The notes under the pieces: model-generated
The model's database searches: none
Told to the model about the DNA's origin: nothing
Seen by the model: the letters and a program-made list of their open reading frames with translations, nothing else
Part shown: positions 10,441 to 23,140 of the stretch, one piece after another
How positions within the stretch are numbered: position 1 is the first letter of the stretch
Layout of the letters: every line of letters begins with the position of its first letter
Origin: Lunularia cruciata
Taxonomy: Eukaryota; Streptophyta; Marchantiopsida; Lunulariales; Lunulariaceae
Reading direction: 5' to 3'
NCBI GenBank assembly: GCA_948567375.1
Contig: OX419755.1
Coordinates: 79,254,218-79,318,217, forward strand
Length of the DNA: 64,000 nt
Position numbers and translations under genes: made by a program

Positions 10441-12741
10441 TTTTAGGGTACCCAAGATCTTGTCCATACTCATGTGACCAATGATTGGTAAATCATGGGC
10501 TTCTTGAAGGCATGCAAGTTGTAGATCTCTCTTAGCTACAACATAGATTGGGTTCTAACAAAATAAAAGGTTGTCCATGAAGAAGAAGGTGTTGTATTCC
10601 TTGTTATGTGTTGCAAGTCAACCTTGTACCATCTAAAAAAAGGGATCATGTCATAAAGCTATCCTAAACTTAATTTGGGCTTTTGAGTAAACTAACACTG
10701 TTGTAATTGCTGCCATGATGAGAGAAAGAGACTTCAAATCAGGTCATCATAATAGGGTATCAGGGATGACATGGAACCTATCAGATTTGTATTCAAGTTT
10801 GAGGTCAAAAAGCTATAGTTGTTCCTCCCATTGATGATGTCAACTCTTCATGTGCTCCAAATGTAATGTTTGCAATAGTTTGCATGTTCATTGTTTCCCC
10901 AAGAGATGAAGCCTCCATACCTTGGTGGCATAAACCATTGCTATTTGTTCTTGATCTCAAGTAGATATATTTATTTTTTGTGGTGTTTAATTGGCAAGAC
11001 ACAAAGGCAATGACATGTAACACACTTGGAAATTCCTATCGCAACACAACTCCAATGGCAAAGTTAGAAGCATCAAAATCAACCACACAAGGCAATTGAG
11101 GATTTGTAATACTTTGAGGACAAGAGAACTCTAAGAGAGATACAAGAGAGAAAACATGGGTTGCACACTTAATCTTCCAATGCCTCAAAGGAGCACCTTC
11201 TCTTTATTATATAGTAAAGAGGATCCACTCAAAGGAAGCTCTACCCGTGGATCAGATGCATGGATTGGTGACTTGTCAACAAGCTCCATCCTTGGATTAG
11301 TTGTTTGGATGGGTGACATGTCAGTCCTTGTCCTATCTAGTTGGTCCAAAGAGAATCTTTAGGGAATCTTCTTATAAGGAGCTCAAAATCACATAGGTGA
11401 GGTACTGTTGGAAAGCTCTCAACAAGACAAACCATAGGGGGAAGAAGAAAAGCGTTTTCTTTGAAAAGGGGGGGGGAGAACCTTCCTATCTTCAAGGCCT
11501 AATTCATCCGTTTAGGCCTTCAAAATTAGCTCTAAAGTTTTTGGGCTATTTTTGTCTTCTGCCCTATTAGTAGAAGTACTCTTTTGGTGACACTTGTGTC
11601 TAATCTACCCAGCCCCTTGTACACAACATCCTTCTAGATGTTACCAAACCAATTTTTACCTCTAGATATTATGTCTAGTTGCTTGTATTACAAGATCATA
11701 TGGTGGAAGATTGGGTCCTAAAGACACAATATGTTTTAGCTTCTAGAATACTTCTTTGAGCTTGGTAGTCCACTGAAAGCTTGAGGTCTTCTCCAAGAGG
11801 TCAATCAATGGTGCAGCCACATGAGCATAATAATAGATGAATTGTCAGTAAAAATTTGCTTATTCATTAAATACCCACATTTCCATTACATCCTTCAAAG
11901 TAGGCCAATTAGTAATGGCTTTGATTTTCTCATCTTCCATCTTGATCTCCTCTGATGGGATCTTATGACCCAAGAAAGTAACTTCTTTTTGCCAAAAGAT
12001 ACACTTTGATTTCTTGCAATAAAACTTCCATTGACATAGTAGTCATAGGATTTCTCACATGTAATTTGCATGTTATGCCTTTGTCTTGCTATAGATTATA
12101 ACATAATCCAAGAACACCACCATGTTTTGGTCCAATAGCCCATTTAACATTCAATACATCTGATCCATGAAGATTGTTGGAGCATTGGTGAGCCCAAAAG
12201 GTAGAACTCTCTATTCAAAAGGCCTATACCTTGTGCAGAAGGTAATCTTTTGCACATCCTCTCTATCAATAAGAATCTGCCAATAGCCATTTCAAAGATC
12301 CAACTTGGAGATATATTGTGCTCCACTCAATTGATCAAGCAAGTCATCAATTTGAGGTAAGGGATATGCATTCTTTCACTTTTTGTTTATTGAGGCCATG
12401 GTAATCAATATAAAAGCAAAATCATCCATCCTTCTTGGGAACAAATAGTACTGGTGCTCTCCAAGGAGATATATTATATTGTATGAAATCATTCTCCAAC
12501 AATTCCATTAGTGTTTTTCAAAGCTTATCCAACATTTTTGGTGAGATTTGATTGATTGGTCTAATCACTAGAGTACTTATTGGCAATAACTCAATCTTGA
12601 AGGGCATACCATGATCAAACGGTAATCCCTTTAGTAGATCATCCAAAAACACATTTGCAAACTCCTTAACTATTTGATCAACCATTTCTTTATATGAAGC
12701 TTCTTGCTCTTATCAGATGTGCCATGTGCAATCAGTTTGAA
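10441..12741 (-). pseudogene. E2 RNase H and reverse transcriptase, interrupted
   Basis: The RNase H region (about 10680-11104) is split from the RT (11693-12741) by a solo LTR. The minus-strand RT active-site box near 12100-12120 reads V-F-L-D-Y, so the second catalytic Asp of the DD pair is lost. The coding region breaks again at 12741, where E3 is inserted, and resumes at 19658 in the protease-RT linker. Confidence 0.7.
11105..11692 (-). repeat. solo family B LTR in E2
   Basis: 588 bp, ends TGTAATACT...TATTACA, inverse in orientation to the E3 LTRs and recognisably the same family ('gcctcaaaggagcacc', 'gggtgacatgtca' blocks). It interrupts E2 sequence that is continuous in E1 (GAGGATCATATGG). 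The flanks GGATT (11100-11104) and AGATC (11693-11697) are a diverged TSD of an ancestral GGATC. Solo LTRs form by recombination between the two LTRs of an element. Confidence 0.85.
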
Positions 12742-13020
12742 TATAATAACAATAGCTAGATATATTATGTAAAGGTGAAAATTGACTTGGTAATATCTAG
12801 AAGAATGTTAGGTATGATGGGCTAGGTAAATCAGATAGAGGTATCATAGAAAGAGAGAGTAGTGATGGCAACATAGGAATCATGATAGCAACATAGGAAA
12901 GAGAGTAATATGAGGTAACATGAGAGCCAACAACCAACTTGACCAATGCAACAATGTTAGTAAAATCTCTTGAGCAACGACTTCACAACGAGGACATTGC
13001 ATCTTTAAAGGGAGGAGGTT
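12742..13020 (+). repeat. E3 first unit: truncated LTR plus internal 3' remnant
   Basis: 12742-12857 matches the first ~115 bp of the family B LTR. A filler (12858-12907) repeating 'gcaacatagga' follows. 12908-12995 matches the chromodomain end of the internal region (Y-E-V-T...E-P-T-T-N-L-T-N-A), and a polypurine tract (AAAGGGAGGAGG) abuts the next LTR at 13021. Confidence 0.8.
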
Positions 13021-13798
13021 TGTAGTACCAATAGCTTGATATATTATCTAGAGTTGAAAATTGACTTGGTAATATCTAGAAGGATGTTAGTTATGATGGG
13101 CTAGGTAGATTTGATAGAGGTGTCACAGAAAGAACACTTCTACTAATAGAGTAAGAGCCAAAAACAACTTGAAAATGCAAGATTAATAGCTCAACATATG
13201 ATCTAGAGGTGAAAATTGGATAAGTAATTTGGGAGGATGTTATAGGTAATGGATTAAGCAGATCAGATAGAGGTATCACCGAGAGAATACTTTTACTAAT
13301 AGGGCAAGAATTGAGAATAACCTAAAAACTTCAAAGTCAATTTTGGAGGCTAAAACGGATGAATTAAGCCTAAAATATGTACCAAACTCTCTTTCCCACT
13401 TGCAATGGAGGAAAGTATGGCCTTCCCTCCTCCCAAGTTTGTCTCATCAAGAGCTTTCCAATGGTACATCACCCATGAAATTTGGAGATTCCTACAAGAA
13501 GATTCTCCTTTGGTCAAAGATATTTTGACTAACCAAATAGGATCAAAACCGACATGTCATCCATGCATGCAACTAATCTAAGGGTAGAGCTTACTAACAT
13601 GGTCACCAATCCATGTATTTGATCCAAGTATGGAGTTTCCTTAGGAGAGTCCCCTTTGTTAAACAATACAATCATACAATACAATACAATACAATAATAC
13701 AATCAAGGTGCTCCTTTGATGCATCGGAGGATTGAATGTGAAGCTTGTATTTCTCCTCCTATGTTTCTCTTAAGGTCTCTTATCCTTGGAAGATTACA
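13021..13798 (+). repeat. E3 middle (5') LTR
   Basis: 778 bp, TGTAGTACC...GATTACA. It includes an internal duplication of the LTR start: 'ccaatagct...gatctagaggtgaaaattg' blocks at about 13028 and 13180. It ends with an (ATACA)n-like stretch near 13670-13700 that is not in the other copies. Confidence 0.88.
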
Positions 13799-13799
13799 A

Positions 13800-13811
13800 T
13801 GGTATCAGAGT
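13800..13811 (+). other. E3 primer-binding site
   Basis: TGGTATCAGAGT lies one base inside the LTR and matches the plant tRNA-iMet primer site TGGTATCAGAGC at 11 of 12 positions. Confidence 0.85.
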
Positions 13812-14399
13812 AGGTGTTTCAATCCAAAAGAGTGGATGATTCCTCTTGGAAGAACATGAGGTACTAAGATTGAGTAATTTTTGAGAAGAGAAACCCTAGT
13901 GCAATTGATAGATTAAGAGAGTGTTAGAAAGAGGATGGGATGGAGGCTTTGGGAGAACAATATCAGGCTCCCCACTTTCTATTCCATTCCATATCAAGAT
14001 TATGTACATCCAACATGAGCAAGTGAGCGTATGTCTCATTTTCCATTTTTGAGTAGAGTTCATGGATATAGTGATGAATTCACCAAACTCGGTGATTTTG
14101 CCTATTGTGATCTATGATAAAGAGTGGGACTTGAAAATCTATATTTTATAGTGATGAATTTGAATATACCAAATCATCTCCTTTTTAACACTCAAGTAGA
14201 AATCCATTATGTAGTTAGACTGAAAGTAATGTTTAGGGATTTTGTAGTCCACAATTTTGGTGAAGAATATTATCAATGAGTGATAGCGTATGAAGTTCCA
14301 ATGGTGGTCCCAATAGTCTATAGGCCCCTTCTCAAGTGATCATATTAACCCTTATTGAAGTAGGAAGTAGTGATTGAACAATTGTTGTGTAGGAATCAT

Positions 14400-15380
14400 G
14401 GATCCATAGTTGCAAGTGTTGATGCAAGGAATGAAAGGGATGTTGAATGAGTTTTGAGCAATCAAGATGACCATGGAGGTATTGCAGAGTCAAGTATGTA
14501 CCTTCAAGAATGATCAGGCAATGCACAAAGTGGAGTTATCCCAAAATTACATACCAACAATTGAATTACATGGAGAGTCACTCATGCCAATGACATTGAC
14601 CCCGGTCCACAATGAGACCACATTGTTATTGCGGATGAAGAGGATATGCAATATAGAGCCTTATAAGGGACAATGATCCATGGGAGTAGTGGAAAATTGG
14701 ATTTCAAGAATGAACTAATACTTTCAATTATTCACCACTAAAATCACCGATCATTATGCAAGCATGTTTGCATGTGAGTACTTGATTGATAAAGCCCTCC
14801 CATAGTATGATGTTTGGGAACAATCAATGTTGGCAAAAGGAAGAGGGATCACTTGGACAGCCATGCAAGAAGCACTATTGAAGAACTTCCAATCCGTGGA
14901 TTTTATGCAGATGGCCCACACCCAATTATGGGAGCTGAAGCAAAAGAATAGTGTACAAGAGTACGTGGATGCATTCCTTGATCTATAGGTTGCAATAACC
15001 AACATGAGTCCAATTATGGAAGCTTTGGATAATTTCAAACAAGGATCAAAGGAGAAAATTCACCCAGAGTAATGGTATAATACACTTGTATGGTTTTGAA
15101 GCCATTGCTTGTGCTTAAAGAATAGCAAAGGCACTTGGAGGAGGTAAAGGGGTAGTCTAACTCAACATTATTGGGCAAAAACACACCACTTTGGTGGACC
15201 AATCCCTATGGAATTGGGCAACATTTGATTTTGAGAATGAGGAGTACGATCGCTCCAAGGAGAACAAGAACAACTTGAAGGAAGAAGAGATGGGGTCCAC
15301 AGAGAGAAGGTACTCAAGCAAAACAATGTCATTGTTACAATTGCGGCCAAGTTGAGCACCTAGCCATCAATTGTTGTACT
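14400..15380 (+). pseudogene. E3 gag
   Basis: Capsid/nucleocapsid precursor. The plus strand encodes a retrotransposon-gag region (about 14640-15060: T-W-T-A-M-Q-E-A-L-L-K-N-F and V-Q-E-Y-V-D-A-F-L motifs), then a CCHC zinc knuckle at 15333-15374 (C-Y-N-C-G-Q-V-E-H-L-A-I-N-C). In-frame stops occur in the gag body, for example near 14675 and 14986. It is colinear with the E5 gag (45730-46460). Confidence 0.78.
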
Positions 15381-15579
15381 TGATTTCTTAGAGGCCCTCG
15401 GTCTCCATACATGTAATCTTTGAAGAACATGGAGAGACAAATTGAAGAGGAGGAAGCAAAAGTCACATCAAAAAACAAAGATTGCCAATAAATGTACCTT
15501 GTGGCCTTATTGGCTCAAGGGAGAAGCAAAAAATTAGGGAAAGGAAGAGGATAAGTACATAGAGTGAGGAAGATAAGCT

Positions 15580-18500
15580 CACAATTGATTATTCTAAATG
15601 GCATCCCAAGGGCAACCAGGTGAGAGTGTTGATAGACCTTAGAAGCAATAGAGAACTTCTTGTCTTGCTTTGTTGCAATAAGGTTGAGGATGGATTTAGA
15701 GAAGGATAAGAATGAAGAAGTAGAAGTATCTAATGGGCAGACAAAGAAGATTGAATCATTACCTAGAAGGTAACACTCTATGTAGGAGAGTATCAAGAAG
15801 AAATTGAGTGGCAAGTGATATTGTTAGCTTGTTATGATGCAATCTTAGGTATGCCGTGGATGGAGCACTACAATCCCAAGGTTGATTGGAAGAAAAAATT
15901 AGTGAGAACTCACCAATGGAAAATCATTGGGATTAAAGGGAAAGCACATAAGCAAGAATGACCTCTTTATGTCATAGGGACAATAGTTATCTATAGGATA
16001 GATAGATAGATTTTTCATGGGCCTAATAAGAGAAATCCAAAGTGCACAACTCAATGAACAAGTTCTTGAGAAATTGAAAGATGTGGTGAATGAGTTTCAA
16101 GATGCCTTCCCAAATGACCTACCCTTAGGATTACCACCAAAAAGGAGAGTAGATCACAAAATTGAGATAATTCTTGAGGAGACACCTCCTTGTAAGGCCC
16201 CATATCGTCAATCACCTCATGAGTTGGAGGAGTGTAAGGCTCAAATTGAGTATATGTTGTAGAAAGGATTTATCCAACCCAACATATCACCATATGGGGC
16301 TCTGGTCTTGCTTGTGAAGGAAAAGGACGGTACAATACGCATATGCATTGACTATCGGGGTATAAATCAACAAACGGTGAAGAAAAAATACCCCTTACCC
16401 CACATGGATGACTTGTTTGATCAACTCAACAAGGCAAGACACTTCATCCAACTTGACCTACGGAGCAATTACAATCAAATCCGGATTGCAAAGGAAGATT
16501 TCTACAAAAATGCATTTCAAACAAGGTATGGCCACTTTCAATACCTAGTGATGCCATTTAGCCTCACCAATGCACCGACCACTTTCATGAGTTTGGGGAA
16601 TGACATATTTCATTCATACTTGGATAAATTTGTTATCATTTTCCTAGATGACGTCCTTGTCTATAGTAGTGCAATGATGGAATACAAGCAACATCTGCAA
16701 GAAGTCCTCTTGATTTTATGACAAAATCAGTTGTATGCCAAAATCTCAAAGTGTGAGTTTGGCAAGTCTGAAGTAGACTATTTGGGGCATAGAGTAAGTG
16801 TAGAAATTATCCAAGTATTAACAAATAAAATAGAGCTCATTCAAAGATGGAGCGCTCTAGAGGACCAAACGCAACCCAAGAGTTTCTTAAGATTGACGGG
16901 GTTATATTGTTGATTTATCAAGAACTTCTCTAAGGTTGCACAACCTCTAACAACACTGCTTGGAAAGGGGAAGAAATGGACGTGGAGAACTGCACAAGAA
17001 TTGGCCTTTTAAGAATTGAAAGATGCATTACTACATGTACCAATCTTGAAATGGTATGATCTAAAATGGCAAATCAAGTTGGCTATAGATGCATCAAGGG
17101 TCTATAAGAGCAATCTTTCAACAAGAGTGGCATGATGGATGGCACCCAATTGCATATTCTCTTGAAAGCTGATATCAATAGAATACTTTTATCACATCAC
17201 CAAACTAGAAGACTTGGCCATTGTCCTTGCAACCAAGAATTGGAAGCACTATCTTGGCAAGAAGGCATTTGTAGTGGAGACAAACCACAAGCCTTTAGTC
17301 TACCTTGAGACAAAAAAAGAATTATCTCATTCATAGATTCAGTGGGTGGAGTGGAGACAAAGGTTCAACATGATGATCACGTATATGGAAAGCAAGAAGC
17401 AAATAGCAAATCTATTTACCCAAATGCCTATGGCAAAAAATTTGGTAGAAAAGGTCAAGATGAAACCCAAATTTTAGCCAAGGATTCTTACTACTATGAA
17501 AATTGATCCACATATTGTAGAAGCTCAAACATCAAATGAAATCACTAGTACTCAAGGACTCACTTTTTGTGATTGTAGGTTATGGATCCTATATAACCTA
17601 AATAGTAGAACCACCATCCTAGCAAAATGTCATGATTCCACCATTGTAGGTCATATTGGCAGGACAAGACTTTGGATGTAGAAATGTAGACTTTGGATGC
17701 CATTACTAATGGCCCAAGATGAGCAATGATATGATGGAGTATGTTTGAAGCTGCCCACTCTATCAACAATATAAAGCTTCTAATCAAGCTCCTAAGGGAT
17801 TCCTTCAACCCTTTCCTTCTCTTAAAAAATGATGGGAAAGTAAGCATGGATCTAGTTTGTGAATTGCCCAAGACCCCTTCTAGGTTTGACTCCATCATAG
17901 GCTTTGTTGATTGACTCAACAAAATGATTCATGTGCATCCTACCACCAAGGATGTGACCGCTCTAGAATTAGCTCAATTGTACTTAGATGCAGTCTTTTC
18001 TCACAATGGGCTATCTCAAGTTCTCATCATTGATTAAGGCACTCAATTCACCAATTTGTTTTAGAGAACACTCTTTGGATTCTTCAAAACCAAATTGATC
18101 ATATCCATGGCTTACTATCCACAGAATGATGGATAAATAGAGCCGGCCAATTGCACTATTGAAGGCATGCTTTGAAGCTTCATCCTAGAGGAGCAAGAAA
18201 GGTAGAACTCCTTACTCCCACAGGTGGAATTTGTGTACAATAATTCAGTGAATGCATCCACATAGGCCACAATGTTCTTGCTTATGTATGGAGAGCATCC
18301 TTTCACACCTTCAAGCTTGATGAAGGTCCTCCTGATGGATACCAAGGTAGATGTTGTCAACACTTTTGTTTCCAAAAATCCAACAAGGAGTGGAGAAAAC
18401 CAAAAACAAGTTGCACATTACCCAAAATCAACAAAAATAGTATGCAAATGCACATTGCTGGCACATGGATTTCAATGTTGGGGATCAAGTTTAGCTATCA

Positions 18501-18640
18501 ATAACCAACCTCACATTAGTTGGCCCTTTCTTGGGCCTTTCCCATCCTTTGCTGAATTGGAGCAATGGCCTATTACTTGGAGCTACTACCACACATGAAG
18601 ATCCACCCAATATTCCATGTGTCCTTACTCATAGATATGC
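15580..18640 (+). pseudogene. E3 pol: protease, RT, RNase H, integrase
   Basis: The protease remnant near 15610-15660 has the Asp-Thr/Ser-Gly loop altered (V-L-I-D-L-R-S-N). The RT is fairly well preserved at 16017-16913: palm motifs I-C-I-D-Y-R-G-I-N and [10 protein letters not shown], and an intact catalytic Phe-Leu-Asp-Asp at 16641-16652. RNase H (A-I-D-A-S and T-N-H-K-P-L-V-Y-L) spans about 17080-17330. Integrase has a zinc region near 17620-17700 and a core with I-I-D-x-G-T-Q-F near 18030. More than a dozen stops interrupt pol. Confidence 0.82.
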
Positions 18641-18699
18641 ACCTTGACTGCCACACTTTTCTTAGATATAAAATTTTTTACCTTGTCCACCACTCATTG

Positions 18700-18900
18700 A
18701 TAACATGAAGGAATATGAAGTTGAATGCATTCCATAAAATTGCATTTGTGTGACTCACTATCTACGTGTGGAATATCTTATTCATTGGAAAGAGTACTCA
18801 CTATATGAGGCAACCTGGGAACCAATAGCTAACTTGACCAATGCACCATTGTTAGTGAAATCTTTTGAGCAACCATTTCATAACAAGAACATTATGTCTT
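18700..18900 (+). pseudogene. E3 chromodomain
   Basis: C-terminal end of integrase. The frame reads V-E-Y-L-I-H-W-K-E-Y-S-L-Y-E-A-T-W-E-P...N-L-T-N-A-P-L-L-V, which keeps the aromatic and W-E-P residues of chromodomains. A polypurine tract (AAAAGGGGAGAGA) abuts the LTR at 18916. This places family B with the chromoviruses. Confidence 0.85.
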
Positions 18901-18915
18901 AAAAGGGGAGAGATT

Positions 18916-19657
18916 TGTAATACTGATAGCTAGATATATTACCTAGAGATGAAAATTGACTTGGTAAAATCTAGAATAATGTTAGGTATGATGGGCTAGG
19001 TAGATCAAATATAGATGTCATGAGCACTTCTACTAATAGAGTAGGAGCCAAAAACAACTTGAAAATGTAATACCAATAGCTAGACTCATGATCTAGAGTT
19101 TAAAATTAGATTAGTGATATCTGGGAGGATTTCATAGATAATGGACTAAGTAGATCAGATAGAGATATCTCTAAGAGAGTACTTCTACTAATAGGGCAGA
19201 CTTTGAAGTCTAAAAACTTCAAAGTCAATTGCAGAAGTCTAAACGGATGCATTAGGCCTTGAAAGGTCAAATTCCTCCCCCTCCATGAAGGAATGCTATC
19301 CTTCCCTCCCCTCAAGTTTGTCTCATCGAGAGCTTTCCAATGATACCTCACTCACATGATTTGGAGATTCCTACAAGAAGATCCCCTAAAGATTCCAAAC
19401 AATTATAGATAGTTTGACCAACCAAATAGGATCAAAACCAACATATCACCTATGCATACAACTAATATAAGGGTAGAGCTTGTTAAAATGGTCACCGATC
19501 CATATATCTGATCCAAGGGTGGAGTTTCCTTTAGAGGAGTCTCCTTTGCTATATAATACAGTCAAGGTGCTCCTTTGGGGCATCAAAGGATTGAGTGTGA
19601 AGTTTGCATTTTTTCTCTTATGTTTCTCTTGAGGTCTCTTATCCTCAAAAGATTAAA
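18916..19657 (+). repeat. E3 3' LTR
   Basis: 742 bp, TGTAATACT...AGATTAAA (the terminal CA has mutated to AA). It carries the same internal duplication as 13021-13798 and a TATATAATA box near 19549. E2 sequence resumes directly afterwards. Confidence 0.88.
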
Positions 19658-21448
19658 TTGACCCACACCATGAAAACAAGCTTATCTTCCTCCAAAGCTT
19701 ACTTTATGGCTGCTTTATTGATAAACTTCTCATCTTGGGACTTATTATTCTAGGTATCTTACTCAAAGGTGCCAGACAATTTAATAGGAAATTTTTACCT
19801 TGGTGTTGTACTTGAATTTTTCATCAAATCCAATTTCATTGAACCATATAAAGTTCAAGCCAAGGCAAAGCTAAAATAACATCATAGTGTAGAGGTTCCA
19901 TTAAAAACCTCATAAACTCCGAATACTCCTTCCCAATCTTGAATATAATAAGATGTTAGATATAGAATAAAAAACTCTTTCTACCATCCACCATCATCAA
20001 TCTACTTCCAATTATTGGTTTGATAAAAATACTTTGCTAATTGCATGGACAAGCAATTTTTTGAACTTCCATAATCAACCAAAATCCTACAATCACAATT
20101 GGATATCGTACCTTACAAGTGACGCAGACTTGCATAGATTGAGTCTTCAATCCCATTACAACTAATCAAGTTCCCAATAGATGGAGTTTTCATATTGGGA
20201 TTCCTTGTTTCTCTAGTCATCATGCTCCACAAACTCTGTTTGGATGATTTGTCTAGGTCATCCATTCTTAAGTGGACATTCAATAATGCAATACCTAATT
20301 TGACAATAATAAAAGCAATCACCATCGTTTCACAATCTTTCCTTATCTATAGAGCAAAGTGGTTTTTAGTAGAAGACATCAATCTCCATTGGTGCCGGTT
20401 CCTTGACCAATGTATAGTGTGTGAGTAGATTTTATGAAAGTTGAGATTGAGACCAAGTTGTCACAACCAAGGAATCAAAATGCTTAGCCAATTACATGGC
20501 TTCCTCCAAGTGTTTGGGTCATTTCCAATTTGGTGTGTGACTTCAAGCCACTCACAAATTGATCCAAAGCTTTACCTATTAATATATTTAGAAATTGTAT
20601 TATGGTGTTTAAAATTGAATGATGTAGTTTCTTATAGAACCAATCTGCTTCAATTTTGCCAACCTATCTTGTATAACTCATATAATATTTATCACTTAAA
20701 ATCACCTAATTATTGCAATCTTGAATTCTTCCCATGTCAAGATTGGTGCAACAAATTGCCAGTCAGCTTGCTCTACTCTAAATTGTCACTCCGTCTAGTT
20801 GGGTTGAAGCTAAGACAATCTATCTCTGTTCATCTTGAAAATTTGTAGCTTCAACATAATCCTCACAATCAAATTTAAAATTCTCCACTATGCTTGGGAG
20901 GTTCTTGCCTTCAAATACCTTGGGCTTGAAGTTAAGATAATCTATCTCTGTTCATCTCAAAGATTTGTAGCTTCAAAATTATATTTGCAATCAAACACAA
21001 AATTCTCCACTATGCTTGGGAGGTTCTTGCCTTCAAATACCTTGGGCTTTAGAAATCAGATTTGCTCTTCTCCTTTTTTAAAGGGTGCTCTCTTTACATG
21101 TTCTTTCTTTGATGATCTAGTTCTTCTAACAATTGAATAAGGTGCTTGATTTGTTATAACATAACAATGATAACTTTGGGTATTGCTACCATGGCTATTA
21201 CTCTATTAAAATATCTAAAATTGATCTAAGTTAAACATATAGATGCAACACATCCACTTTTCTCCATAAGTTACAATTAGAAGTACCAAGGGTATATGGA
21301 ACAAGGTGATTGTATTCAGAAAATTTTACCCAAAGCATAAGAAGATGAATTATATGAAATGATGCTTGGGTAGTACATGGAGAAAGAAATCCTAATGGTT
21401 TGGCAGAAATAGATTTTGTAGTCCATAAATTCCACCCATCTCATTCTT
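19658..21448 (-). pseudogene. E2 linker, protease and gag
   Basis: Minus-strand continuation of E2 after the E3 insertion. One copy of the 66-bp linker unit is near 19675-19745, a protease remnant near 19880-20160, a decayed CCHC region near 20270-20315 (Cys codons lost) and gag to about 21400. Two partly duplicated gag segments ('caccttgggcttgaag' blocks near 20890-20940 and 21010-21050) indicate a local duplication of about 120 bp. Confidence 0.7.
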
Positions 21449-21461
21449 GCTTTGATACCAA
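21449..21461 (-). other. E2 primer-binding site
   Basis: The minus strand reads TTGGTATCAAAGC directly inside the 5' LTR and differs from the tRNA-iMet primer site at one base. Confidence 0.82.
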
Positions 21462-21943
21462 TCTAAAAGACCAAGGAGAAAAATAGAAGAATGGAAGATC
21501 ATATTGGGATTCTTAAATGAAAGAAAATTCAAATGCCTAGTATGAGCTTGGGCTTTGGTATTACATGGAACGTACAAGGGTCTTGAGAAACTTCTCAAGA
21601 AGTTTCCTAAAAGCTGATTTCTTAGAGTGCAAGCCAAGCTAACTAAGAAACTTCTCAAAAAGCTTCCTTCTAGAAACTGCCTACTTGGTGTGCAAGCTAA
21701 GCTAGTTAAGAAACTTCCTTCTAGAAGTCACCTACTTAGCATGCAAGCTAAGCTAGGTAAGAAACTTTCCAAGAATTTTCCTCCTCGAAGTTACCACTTG
21801 GCATACACATTACCCAATACTTGGAAGGTACCAAGTAGCTTCCTAGATGTTTCTAAAATATTCTTATAATTCTTAGGCTAATTTGGCCTATTTTATACTT
21901 CATTAGTTTTGACTAACTAGTTGGTAAACTCCATATTGTTACA
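21462..21943 (-). repeat. E2 5' LTR
   Basis: 482 bp, plus-strand start TCTAAAAGACC (TG mutated to TC), end ATTGTTACA, followed by TSD ATATC. The family A TATA box position reads TATTACAT on the plus strand (near 21560), so the promoter box is damaged. Confidence 0.9.
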
Positions 21944-21948
21944 ATATC

Positions 21949-23140
21949 TCTTTACCAAGTACAATGCTCATATCAATGTAAATTTGTGGAACAATATTCA
22001 AGCGGTAATGTATCTTTTCAAGTATATCTACAAGGGACATGATTTACCTACTAAAGCTACTACACACACTACCATAAATAATAATGTTCCATGGGTAGGT
22101 GATGAGATACACCAATATCATGTTTATTGCTTCATCTTAGCATCATGTTGCATCTGCAAGTTTGATATGAAAGATCACTATTTACATATAAAAAGTTTGC
22201 AATGCCACTTGGAACATCAACAAAATATGGTTTTTAATAAAGATTGAAATTTGCAAGCAATTGTTGAAGCATCCAATGTTGGAAAAACTATTGTGCTAGA
22301 ATGGTTTGAAGCCAATCATAAATATGCCATAGCACATGAACTCACATATGGTGAGTTCTCTAATGATAGGTCTGGAAAAGGAAGGAGAAGAAATAAGACA
22401 TACATAAATGATGCTTTGCTATTGTTGTGTCTACTTTGCTCATCCAATATGTGGTAAATGCTACTACCTTTGTATGTTATTAAACTATGTCAAACGCACA
22501 ACTTCCTTTGCTGATCTATGTATTGTCAATGGCATTGAACATAGTACCTTTAAAGATGCTTGCATATGACTTGGGTTGCTTGAAGATGACACTGACTGGC
22601 ATCAAGCATTACTAGACGCCAATCTTTGGGCCCTTGGTGGAACACCTTGAACAATTGTGGAATAGCTATCAGGAAAATCTGAGTGATGATATTCAAGCAA
22701 TCAATCTTAAGGAATGTGAAGATTAATCACTAGAACTTTGAGAAGATATCATGTAGAATAGGGTGTTATTTGAGCTTGAGTGTGTTTTGAATTGGAATGG
22801 ATTACATGTCTTAGAGTTTCCGCCCTATGCCAATTCCTACATTTAAACCTTCTATATGTTTGAGAAATAGATTGATTAAAAAAGAGATAGTATATGACCA
22901 AATACTCCTTGTAGCTCTAGCTCAAAAACATGAGAATAAGCTAAATGTTGATCAATGTGTGATGTATGATACCATTTTGAATGCAATCATCAACAATGAA
23001 AGGAAGGCTTCTTTTTATCTCTAGAAGTGGAGGTACAAGAAAGACATTATTTTTGAACACTTTAATGTCTTTCCTACATAGGCAAGGTGAGATTGTCCTT
23101 GTTGTTCTATCTTCAAGGATAGAGGTACTTTTGCTTCCTA
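21949..23140 (+). pseudogene. Helitron helicase fragment 3
   Basis: The largest piece of the Helitron helicase. Plus-strand motifs in order: L-F-T-K-Y-N-A-H-I-N-V, Y-L-F-K-Y-I-Y-K-G-H-D (21960-22040), W-F-E-A-N-H-K-Y...E-L-T-Y-G-E-F (22298-22360), H-P-I-C-G-K-C-Y-Y-L and F-A-D-L-C-I-V-N-G (22440-22540), L-G-L-L-E-D-D-T-D-W-H-Q-A (22570-22610), and the P-loop region S-G-G-T-R-K-T-L-F-L-N-T-L (23024-23065) followed by R-I-E-V-L-L-L-P. The P-loop Gly before Lys is Arg. There are several frameshifts. A Pif1-type helicase of the host is rejected because the N-terminal Helitron motifs are attached. Confidence 0.88.

Larger units (their letters stand above)
12742..19657 (+). mobile_element. E3: family B chromovirus with three LTR copies
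   Basis: A plus-strand element inserted in E2. Structure: truncated LTR (12742-12857), about 50 bp of filler, the 3' end of an internal region (12908-13020), full LTR (13021-13798), full internal region (13799-18915), LTR (18916-19657). The flanking repeat is TTGAA (12737-12741) and TTGAC (19658-19662). This is a tandem LTR-int-LTR-int-LTR array whose first internal region is almost wholly deleted. The E2 sequence is colinear with E1 across the insertion. Confidence 0.88.
8713..21943 (-). mobile_element. E2: family A chromovirus with nested insertions
   Basis: A minus-strand relative of E1. The LTRs are 8713-9207 (3') and 21462-21943 (5'). The TSD ATATC is perfect at 8708-8712 and 21944-21948. 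The span is inflated by a solo family B LTR (11105-11692) and the multi-LTR element E3 (12742-19657). Without them the element is about 5.7 kb, close to E1. Coding parts are heavily decayed. It sits inside the Helitron helicase gene. Confidence 0.92.
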
